NCBI GenBank assembly: GCA_029449245.1
Contig: JANATF010000003.1
Span: 2,418,001-2,482,000 of the forward strand
DNA length: 64,000 nt
DNA from: Mortierella alpina
Taxonomy: Eukaryota > Mortierellomycota > Mortierellomycetes > Mortierellales > Mortierellaceae
Direction of reading: 5' to 3'
Under the pieces are notes generated by a model, which was not told the DNA's origin, did no database searches, and worked only from the letters and a program-made list of their open reading frames with translations. The position numbers and the translations under genes are program-made. Shown piece after piece: positions 55,423 through 64,000 of the stretch (position 1 is its first letter; every line of letters starts with the position of its first letter).

Positions 55423-57972
55423 TGTTGAGGATATGGGTCTCTGAAAGCGTGGAGATGTGTTTGTTGGCTTGTAGAAAGGCTGCTGCTACGTCTAGTAGTA
55501 GAAATGGGGCGCGGTGAGGGATCGACCTTGGGCTTGAGGGCAAAGTGATGGAGCGAGGGGAGGGGTTGTGGAGAAGGAGCCCAGTTGTGTGGTGGGAGGT
55601 GCGGGTTCGTGAGAAGAGTTTGAGTGAGGTGCGTTGAGTTGATGATGGACAACAAGGTGGGAGGATCGTCTCTCTTTTATAAGCGAAGGATGGGGCCAAG
55701 CCTGACTCTGCGTTAGTGCCCCCGAAATCGAGGACGGTAGTCTACAGTACATGCACAATACAATACCCACTGAAGCTACCACCCCAGGGCCGTGTCCGAT
55801 TACAAACGAACAGCGGACGACAAAGGGGCAGCGGTAGGCCGAACTAGTCGATCTGACACAAATAAAGTTGGAAACACTCATAGACTATACTCTATGGCCA
55901 TGACTGAACACCGTTCAGCTGATAAAGCAGAATTGCCGCGCATCCAAGATCTTTCTCATGTAGCCCTGATACAAACAACAATACAGCGTTGCCCACTGGA
56001 ATGCCACTTGTCCGATTCATGCTTTTCAGGCTAGCTGATGCTCTGGTGGATTTGTATTCATATCGGCCACAGGGCCAGCCATTGGCGAGCATACGAGGAC
56101 TCATATACACATGCAGGCCTCTCATTGGAGATTTGGCCTGATGGGCCACAAACCTTTCGACACCCAGGGACAGGAACGGTGGTGTAAACTGTGCTGGGAA
56201 CACTGTGTCAAATCATACCGGGGTTAGCCAGCGGTCTCTAGTCCTGTGCCTTGGGTTTGGATCATGGGCCATAAGGTTAATTAGGTCTCCTCATTAGACG
56301 GTGTCTTTAATTTCGGGCGTTGGCCCAACCCTCCCTCGCGCCTTGCCACAAGCCTATTGGCCCTTTTGTGGTCACTTTTTACCGAGGCTTGTAAAACAAA
56401 ATATAACCATTGGAATCTCCTCCCTGGGTGCTTATGCAACGACGCTTCTCGTCATCTTCAAACACCCATGCGCCATTATTGTCCCGACAATCAAATTTGT
56501 ACACAAAGCCAAGAGGTTCATTAATTTTCGGAGCACAGTGAATGCCTTCCTCCCATGTACGTAGTCGCGACCTGCATGACCAAATGCACTGTAGTTTTCT
56601 GTGCATGCCCCCCGGTCACACAGCGCAGGGCGCTATCATATGAAGGGCACCATCATACGGAGATTCAAAGGTATCAGTGTATGCACTATGCTGCAGCCAA
56701 AGGAGTCAGAAATGCTTCAGCATCTTACCTGGGGAGGCTTCCGTAAGAGGCTTTGACTGTTTCAGGACGATCGAGTTTTTGGACCTTCCATTTTTTGTAT
56801 TTCGGCTCAGCTTGATGATGGGATGGGGGGCGCGATGCATTTTTTTTTTTTACCTGGGTCTTTTCTTTTACGCGTGGTGCTGCTGCTCTCGAAAACGTTT
56901 TGCCATACTGTATTGTAATTGTCCGAGGGGAGCACAAACCTCTTGCTGTACCGACAAGCACTGACAACACTGACGCTTCAGACCCTCGGATGTTGAACTC
57001 TAGTCCTACGTTTGAGAATACTGGTTTTTTTTCCCTCCCTGACATCCACCCCTTTGCGTTGTTTTTTGATTGGTCGCCCATGTAAATTGCAATACGCCCA
57101 TTTGTCCCCTCTCTGGTTTGCAATCTATCTCTAAGCTACGGCCGCAACGTTCTTTTTATTCCCATCGTTGCTGATACTCCCGTAGTACTGATCTGGTCTA
57201 CGGTAGGGGAGGTGTCGTGGCGTAAGGCGTGTAAGCAACTCGGATCCCCCGTAGCTGTAGAGGAAGCGCGTTGCCTAGGAAGAAGCGCGACCATTCGTTT
57301 CACTGTCGTTCCTGAACATCAGGTCCGTGTCACGTTCCAGTCTTGTTCCTGACCATGCATAGGTCTATGCTGCCTGAGCACCCTTTCAGCGTCTCACATT
57401 CCACTTGAATGCCCATGCAAAAAGAAATGCTGCTAGCAAATACATCTTATCAAGAAGCGCGTTTTTTATTATTATGTGCAATAGAGAAGATGGGCAGGGG
57501 ACAGAAGACAGCCGTCTTCAATAATAGACGTACAGTACTGTAGTTGGACTATCGGAAGAAGTACTGAGAGGATGCGCTAAGCGGATAAATCTGAACGAAT
57601 GATACCTTGAGACCCGAGAGGATACACTAAAGAGATATACTAAGAAGACGCACTAAGAGACAGTTCTCTTGCGATGGGATGGACCATAAAAAGAACGGCT
57701 CTCCCGATAGACAGACAAGCCAACACTCCTCAGACGGCATCAGAGAGCCACGAATGCAGAAGGTCAAAAATGCAGAAGGCAGAAGGCAGAGAAGGCAGAA
57801 GGCAGAAGGCAGAAGGCAGAAGGCAGAAGGCATTGCTGCACACAAGGCACGAGTGACTGTGAAAAATTTCGTGCCCTGAAGTAAAGACCGGCAGGAGCGT
57901 GCAAGGGACGATGGAGCACTTTATTGTACTCACATCCTGGTTCAGCCGTTGTGAATCCCTTGGATACTCGAC
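55423..57972. other. intergenic with a heptamer repeat
   Basis: About 2.5 kb without a recognised gene. The first 250 bp are the leader and promoter of the LPMO-like gene. A tandem heptamer GCAGAAG lies at 57772-57831. Short frames elsewhere lack start context, splice partners or family resemblance. Confidence 0.5.
57772..57831. repeat. GCAGAAG heptamer tandem repeat
   Basis: About eight units with one irregular spacing near 57788, followed 140 nt later by the POF1-like start codon. Confidence 0.9.
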
Positions 57973-58949
57973 ATGCGGAAACCATTCCTCCAGCTAGCCC
58001 TTGCCAAGGCAAAAGGCACCCCGCCAAGAGCATTTCAAACCACCCTGACCGCCACCAGCTCATGGCCCTTCACTGTGGATCGCCCTGCCTCCGCCAGCCG
58101 GCCAACCAGGATAGCAGTCCTCGATTCGTCGTTCAATCCACCTACAAAGGCTCATTACCAACTCCTGAAAGCCGCTGCCAGGGTCGGATGCGACGCTGTC
58201 CTCTTGCTGCTCGCAACCAATAATGTCGACAAGGGCCAAACAGGAGCCAGTGCGATCGAGCGGCTAGAGATGATGGAGGCCATGGCCATGGAAGGCATTC
58301 GCAATGAAAAGGAGGAGCCTGCTCTTCGACACATGGCCGTTGGTCTGACTGTAAGTATATGCAAAGGGAACCCTAGCAGATCTGACCATGGGTCTCTCAA
58401 CAGGTTGGTTCTTGGAATCTTCTTCAATTGCCTCTCCTTCTCAGTCATGTCCCTATTCTGCTATGTTAGATCCACGCAAGGTTCATGGATAAGGCTCAGC
58501 CGATTCTCGACAGCTACCCACCGAATACTGTGCAACTATCCTGGATCATGGGCCATGACACAATGACCCGGCTCTTTGACCCCAAGTATTACAAAGATGT
58601 GCGGACTGATATGGCTCCGTTCTTTGAGCAGTGCGATGTGATCTGCTCCTCACGACCAGGATATGGAACCCGGGATGAGATGATGCAATTTGTTGAGCAG
58701 AGTGGGCATGCGAAGAAAGTGACTTTGGTCGATATCCTGGACGACGAGAGCGATGAACCTCATCAGATCCCTGCAGCAGCACCAGCAGCAGCAGCAGCAA
58801 AAGCAAGTCCTCATATCATTGCGGTCAGGGAGATGTCATCGACGGTTGTGAGGAACGCTGTCAAGAATCAAGATTGGGAGATGGTGGACCGCTGTGTCCT
58901 CCCTTCAGTCAAGCAATTGATTGAGAAGAATGGCCTGTATGCCTCATAA
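57973..58949 (+). CDS. POF1-like nicotinamide-nucleotide adenylyltransferase family protein
   Basis: Two exons (57973-58350 and 58470-58949) encode 285 residues. The nucleotidyltransferase fold is shown by RIAVLDSSFNPPTKAH at about 46-61, where the family HxGH motif reads T-K-A-H61, and by the C-terminal S249-S-T-V-V-R254, equivalent to the ISSTxxR motif. WIMGHDT in the middle also fits NMNAT-type proteins. The missing first His of HxGH and the FNPPT spelling match yeast Pof1-like proteins rather than the main NAD-making NMNATs. The first 40 residues are basic and hydrophobic and could target mitochondria. An Ala-rich loop (AAAPAAAAA) precedes the last motif. Confidence 0.78.
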
Positions 58950-60669
58950 GAACAACTATGGATTGCTGTACTATACACATATGCCTGTAACTTTTATCCT
59001 GCGACCTCAGCTTAAACATCACTGAGCCTGCATCACCAAAATAGAACACATTTACATAGAGTACCTTCACTGGGGTGTTCGACAACGCTGAACCTGATCA
59101 TGAGAGTTACTTTGTGTTGCTTTTTACTGGTACTATACCGATGAACAGCAGTGCAGAGAGTGAAGAACAGCTGCAGGAATAGACGATGGCGAAGATCAGA
59201 AGGAGTGTGAAAACTGAAAATCTGTCTAGGCACAGGTCGCTCATGTTTTGTGATCGGTCCTGGCTCGGCGTCGCGCCCCTGTTGTCCAAATTCCACTCCG
59301 ACAGTGCTCGCCAGGGTTGCGCAACCGTTGTTGTCCAACTGAACTTCGCATTTCGCCATTTCCGTTGGTGACACGCTCAACGTTATTTGTGCAGGTGCTC
59401 CGCAAACACAAGCATGCCTCTTGTTCCTCAACGCTGGAGCGCTCAACTCCATCACACGCTGCCCAGCAGTGAGACGCTGACCAAGACGGGCACGCAGACA
59501 GGCAGCTTTTGCCCGAGCCACTGGCCGCCAGTCGCCCCTTCTACACGCCTCAACGTGTGATGGGTTGCCTTCTACGAGATGACAAGATACGCTAGCCTAG
59601 CTGGATCGTCCCCCTCGCTCGCTCCCTTTTTTTTTTTTTTCTTTTAGTCTTTGTTCTCACCTTCGGTCTCTGCCCTTGTCCCCCTTCCAATGCAGTGAGC
59701 TGGCATCTCTCCTTCCCCTCCCCTTCCTTACCGTGCACTACACTCTTGTTCAAGATTGCACCAGTGTCCTCACCTCCCCTTCCTATTCCTCCTCCGCCCG
59801 TCTCCTCCTGTTCCTTCGTGTTTTTTTTTAGCATCTGCCCACAGTACCCATGCTTTGCAATGCCCGGGTAGCCCCCTCTCCTTGTTCCTTCCGAGAACCA
59901 TTTTCCTTTTAGTGCTAACGTTGTTCATGCGCAGACAGACTACCAACGTCAACTGTGTTGTAAGCGTCAAGTAGTGTGCAAAACACGAGAGAGCAAGCGA
60001 GAATAGAAAAATGAAGTGTGAGAGAGGAACGAGAGAGACAGAAACAAAAAAAAGTGCTCTCATTGTTGTTGTTGATGCCTGTCGAGCTGTTCGTGGTGCA
60101 AGGTTCATTCTCCTAAGTGCCTATCGTCTCTCCCTCCTGGGCCGTGGTCCCTTTTCAGGTCCTGGTCTCCTTCCGCACCCCTCGCTCTCTCCCTTTCGTT
60201 ATCTCTGTACTGTAGCTTATATTTTCTCTCCACTTGCTGCTTGCTGTCTCCAGCTTCTCTTTTTTTCCTTCCTCACACCTGCTACCTTTTCTGACCTTGA
60301 CCCTCCACTCCTCGCCGCCTTTCCTTCACTCGACACTCGCGCACACTCTGTCAGCACCTGCACCTGCTTCTCTCGCTCGCTCACTCACTCACTCTCTCTT
60401 GCTCTTCTCTCCTTGCTTTGGTCATTCCATCATCCGAATTCCTCCTGCTTTCAATCCCAATTCAAAAAAGGTTTAGCAGAAGAAAAAAAAAAAAAAAAGT
60501 GAGAGAAAGAGAATCGTTCCTTTCCTGTTTTCATCTCGCTCATTCGGATCCTTCACACTCCTCCACCCCAGCCCCACTTCTAAGCATCCCATTCGATCGT
60601 CCTGCTGGTCAGGCACTCTGCTCGTTTCCTACCATTCCACACCACATCAGCACCCATACACAGGACACC
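58950..60669. other. intergenic and galE leader, nothing recognised
   Basis: About 1.7 kb. The right half is strongly pyrimidine-rich (about 60100-60660), consistent with the promoter and leader of the following gene, and includes a purine run with A16 near 60484. No gene is supported. Confidence 0.5.
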
Positions 60670-61971
60670 ATGACTGTCCCACATCGCCAACAGGATCAGG
60701 ACGCCATCCTTGTCACCGGTGGTGCCGGCTTCATTGGCTCCCACACCGTCGTTGAACTTCTCACGCTTGGCAAGCGGCTCGTCATTATCGACAACCTCTG
60801 CAACTCTTCCGAAGAGGCCCTTCATCGGGCTCAGGTCCTGGCCCACAACAAGGGATCACTCGTCTTCCACAAGGTGGACCTCCTGGACGCTGAGGGCATG
60901 GAGCGCGTCTTTGAGCTGTACCGCTTTTCAGCCTGTATCCATTTTGCAGGACTCAAGGCCGTTGGAGAGTCATCACAGGTGCCACTAGGCTACTATCAGA
61001 CCAATGTTACCGGCACTCTCAACTTGGTTCAATTGCTGCAGAAATACAATTGCAGAAACCTCATTTTTTCGTCCTCAGCAACGGTCTATGGCCTCCCCGT
61101 GTCCGACGCCCCTATCAAGGAGGACGCCCCCACAGGGGCCCTGAATCCATACGGACGCACTAAACAATATGTCGAGGAGATCTTGCGGGACATCGCAGCC
61201 AGTGAGCCCAACCAGTGGAATATTATCCTTCTCCGGTACTTCAATCCCGTAGGCGCGCATGAGTCCGGGATGATTGGTGAGGATCCGAACGGCATTCCCA
61301 ACAACCTCATGCCCTTTGTCTCTCAGGTGGCCATCGGACGCCGGCCGGTGATCAATGTCTTTGGTGGTGACTATGACACGCCGGATGGCACAGGCGTCCG
61401 CGACTACATCCACATTGTTGACCTGGCCCGAGGACACGTAGCTGCCTTGAGCAAGATCGAGGTCTTGCAAACATCTGGAAGCAGGACGATGGGATGTGTC
61501 CCCTACAACCTTGGATCTGGTATCGGCTATTCGGTCATGGACATGATCCAGACCATGTCCAAGTCCGTTGGCCGGGCCCTGCCCTACCAAATTGTGGGCC
61601 GTCGCGCTGGCGATGTTGGCCTAGTGGTGGCAGACCCTACCTTATCGGAGAGGGAGTTGGGTTGGAGGGCAGAGAAGACGCTCCAGGACATGTGCGACGA
61701 CTTGTGGCGGTGGCAGAGCCAGAATCCCGAAGGCTATGCCTCTGATTCCGATTCCGATTCCGATTCTCCCGCCTCTGGTGCATCCACGCCTACGACCCCA
61801 ACGCCAACGCCGCACGCTCCTGCAGAGATTGTTCTTCCGACGACGCTCCTGCCCATTGTAACAAGCGTGCCCAAAGTTCCCTTCAAGTCAACTTTGGTGG
61901 CCTCGTTGGTGACAGACGACTCCCCCACGAGCTCGCCGGCCCCAGGACCCAACACCAACCATTTGTTCTAG
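60670..61971 (+). CDS. GAL10: UDP-glucose 4-epimerase
   Basis: A single-exon gene of 433 residues. It interconverts UDP-glucose and UDP-galactose (Leloir pathway and galactose supply for glycans) in the cytosol with bound NAD. The Rossmann motif G17-G-A-G-F-I-G23, the Ser of SSSATVYG at about 134-136 and Y161-x3-K165 form the SDR catalytic set. RYFNPVGAH, GVRDYIHIVDLA and NLGSG are diagnostic of GalE. There is no mutarotase domain, unlike yeast Gal10, so it is the stand-alone type. A tail of about 75 residues after the core is disordered, with a (DS)n run from a GATTCC repeat and Thr/Pro repeats. The ATG at 60670 follows ACACC. Confidence 0.95.
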   Translation: MTVPHRQQDQDAILVTGGAGFIGSHTVVELLTLGKRLVIIDNLCNSSEEALHRAQVLAHNKGSLVFHKVDLLDAEGMERVFELYRFSACIHFAGLKAVGESSQVPLGYYQTNVTGTLNLVQLLQKYNCRNLIFSSSATVYGLPVSDAPIKEDAPTGALNPYGRTKQYVEEILRDIAASEPNQWNIILLRYFNPVGAHESGMIGEDPNGIPNNLMPFVSQVAIGRRPVINVFGGDYDTPDGTGVRDYIHIVDLARGHVAALSKIEVLQTSGSRTMGCVPYNLGSGIGYSVMDMIQTMSKSVGRALPYQIVGRRAGDVGLVVADPTLSERELGWRAEKTLQDMCDDLWRWQSQNPEGYASDSDSDSDSPASGASTPTTPTPTPHAPAEIVLPTTLLPIVTSVPKVPFKSTLVASLVTDDSPTSSPAPGPNTNHLF

Positions 61972-63136
61972 ACTGCGCTGATTTTTTTTTGTTTTGTCTT
62001 GACTGCAGAACCGTGGGAGGCACGGTGTGTTTGTTGGAAGAGGATAGCGGGTCGGGAAGGGATCGCCTCCCTTGAGTGCGCGCGCTGGGATCAGGAAAAA
62101 AAGAACCAAAAAAAAAAAAAAAAAAAAAGAAAGACGTCGGTCTATATTCTTATTTCTGCTGATGAAGAGCATCTTCTTTTCTCTTCCTCTCTTCCCCTCT
62201 TGCCCTCGTATCCTCTTGGCCTTGGTTTCACCCCCCGCGCGACGCCTCTTTTTTTTTTTTTTATAATTGCTAGCATCGCTCATATTAGATTACTCTACCC
62301 CTCCCCCTCCTCGCCTTAATTCTCTATCTACTCTTCATCATTTAAAAAAGCAATCTTCCTCTTGTCGTGTTCCTTTTTTTTTTTTCACCTTTTTTTTCTT
62401 TCCTTGATCGTTCGCTAACTGCGATCGTCCCATCTATTCAGATACCGTCCGGACTACCACCGTCTCTCTCTCTCTCTCTCTCTCTCCTCTGTCTCTGGAT
62501 CGATCTTCTTTTTTACTAGTATAATCCTAAATACTCCCTAATAACACTAATGCGCTCTCTTGATCAGAATTTGCACTTGTGCCATTTTGCTCCCTGTAAA
62601 CAAATGTTGAACGTTGTCCTATACATTTAAAAATAAGAAACACGTGGCGGATGAACACCACTATAGTTATGTTTGAGTCGTCGCGTGCCGTAGGCGGTTC
62701 CTTAGGAAGGCTACATGTAATCGTTTGTGTGTGCGGGGAAGGGGGGAGGGGGGGAGCCAAAAAAAAAATCGGGCCGTGCGCGAATTTCCATCATGTAGAC
62801 AACGCGTTTGCCGCACAGACGCGAGGTAACACGCGGCGCGTGATGATATGTAGTATGTTGGCAACAAAGTGAAACATGGCTGACGAGAATCTGCAGGGCC
62901 CAGGGAATGCATGCCCCACTGTTCCTATACGATCACACAGACATGCACACACGCATCCACGCACACGAAGTTTAAAACTGGATCCAGCACTCGGATGGGC
63001 GTTATGACCCATGTGAGGGCGAGGGCGAGGGGGACCGGAGGAGGGAATGGCGTAAATGGTCCATGGTGGAAAAGGTGAGGGCGAATACATACATATTTAT
63101 ATACTTTTTTTTTATTGTCTCTCATGCAGGTGCGGA
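61972..63136. other. intergenic with simple-sequence runs
   Basis: Contains an A19 run near 62110, T-runs near 62249 and 62371, and a (TC)n run at about 62463-62488. No supported gene was seen. The right end is the 3' flank of the partial gene. Confidence 0.5.
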
Positions 63137-64000
63137 TTACATGGCAGGTTCAGGCAAGTCCAAGGACGAAAGAGAATTTGACGATGTAGACGATGTAGAC
63201 GATGTAGATGTCGACCTGCTGGAACATGGCACGATAGGTGGTGTAGGAAACGAACGCAGTAGTGCAGAGTTGGACCGATCGGCCGCGAGCACAGCACTTG
63301 GTGGCTCGCATAGATTCATGTGATATATCGCGGGGTTCAACTCGGTATCAACAAAAGGCGACGTTGCAGGTGGCGGTAGCGCGTGTTCATCTGAGAAGGG
63401 ACCCAAGTCCACCAGAATCTCATTAGAATCAAAGGTTTGGAAGGGGTCGTTCGTCGACGTCAGCGAGGGCACCGAGCTGGCTCTGCTGAGGCCACTTGCT
63501 CCTGACCTACGAGTAGCTGTAGTGGCTGTGCTTATGGACGGGTTTTGACGATAGTGGTGCGTGTAGTACTCGAGCTGCCGCTGCTCGTCTTGAAGGGACT
63601 TGATATTAAGGTGGTCCAAGAACGCGCCATTGATTGAATAACGGAACCCTCGATCATGGTGACCAGGGTTGTGGAGATTAAAGCCTTCGTCATCGCTTGA
63701 AGGGACAGTAGAACGGAGGCTTGAGAGACTCATGCTCATGGACCGACGCAGGTACTCGTTCATTGAATGGATCGTGTTGCGATAGTGCCTCCTGATCGCA
63801 CCGTTTAGTCTTGCCGAACCTGAACTGGTTCCGTCACTCAAGCTGCCCGTCGTAAACGACGAATCGTCGAGACTGAAGATGTCAGCCTTGCGGGATAAGG
63901 ATGAAAACGAGGGCGTGCGACGATCGCCAAAGACAGAGCCCCCACCAAGGCAGTCTCTCGATCGTGGGAACCCTTCTAGCCTGCGCTCTGTACGGGCAGC
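63137..64000 (-). CDS. unrecognised Ser-rich protein, 3' part only
   Basis: The frame is open from the window edge (64000) to a stop at 63137, giving 287 codons; the 5' part is outside. Composition is Ser/Arg/Thr-rich with SLDDSSF, an Arg-rich RRHYRNTIHSMNEYLRRS segment and a C-terminal run of STSSTSSTSS encoded by a 9-bp repeat (63181-63215). Several RRxS-like sites suggest a phosphoprotein. No domain or family is recognised. Confidence 0.6.
   Translation of the reverse strand, partial: AARTERRLEGFPRSRDCLGGGSVFGDRRTPSFSSLSRKADIFSLDDSSFTTGSLSDGTSSGSARLNGAIRRHYRNTIHSMNEYLRRSMSMSLSSLRSTVPSSDDEGFNLHNPGHHDRGFRYSINGAFLDHLNIKSLQDEQRQLEYYTHHYRQNPSISTATTATRRSGASGLSRASSVPSLTSTNDPFQTFDSNEILVDLGPFSDEHALPPPATSPFVDTELNPAIYHMNLCEPPSAVLAADRSNSALLRSFPTPPIVPCSSRSTSTSSTSSTSSNSLSSLDLPEPAM

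Noticed and set aside
1-64000. CRISPR arrays, bacterial operons, riboswitches, ribosome binding sites
   Set aside because: The window is eukaryotic with spliced genes. The tandem repeats seen are microsatellites or satellites without spacers.

Overview
Organism. The window reads as nuclear DNA of a filamentous fungus. Genes carry many short GT-AG introns (mostly 70-130 nt), the ORFs are compact, tRNA genes have the eukaryotic form, and one LINE family is present. The gene set (CoQ ring prenyltransferase, a GH5 glucosylceramidase-like enzyme, a DDX59-type helicase, an SREK1-like splicing factor, an LPMO-like secreted protein) and the gene style suggest an early-diverging fungus such as Mortierellomycotina. 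That placement is an inference, not something read directly. Layout: positions 1-19079 hold a head-to-tail array of a 7.8 kb non-LTR retrotransposon (copy A 3' part, full copies B and C). Each junction carries the first 24 nt of a tRNA-Arg(ACG) gene, and the last copy runs into one complete tRNA-Arg gene at 19009-19079. Each full copy has ORF1 (CCHC gag-like), ORF2 (APE endonuclease plus RT plus C-terminal CCHC) and, in its long 3' region, an ORF of 214 codons on the opposite strand. Positions 19288-19823 hold a degenerate GGTCAA/TTGACC array and an 18-bp tandem repeat. From 20516 on the window is ordinary genic DNA: a Baeyer-Villiger monooxygenase (-), an SREK1-like RRM/RS protein (-), a long gene-poor stretch (25.1-28.4 kb), an OFA-type MFS transporter (+), tRNA-Pro(AGG) (-), a Cue1-like CUE protein (-), an unrecognised five-exon low-complexity protein (-), a DDX59-like helicase (+), COQ2 (+), a GH5 enzyme with a CaaX end (+), a very large nine-exon protein of probable DUF1765 type (+), an LPMO-like secreted protein (-), a POF1/NMNAT-like protein (+), UDP-glucose 4-epimerase (+), and the 3' part of an unrecognised gene (-) leaving the window. 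How they fit together: the chromosomal genes are unrelated housekeeping or secretory functions and do not form a cluster. The system of most interest is the retrotransposon. It inserts inside a tRNA gene after tRNA nt 24, and the target duplication rebuilds an intact tRNA gene 3' of every new copy, so the same site can be reused and a tandem array grows. The spliced gene models were built by hand from splice consensus and reading-frame continuity. Every model was checked to keep one open frame; for the DUF1765-type gene this applies from an uncertain start.
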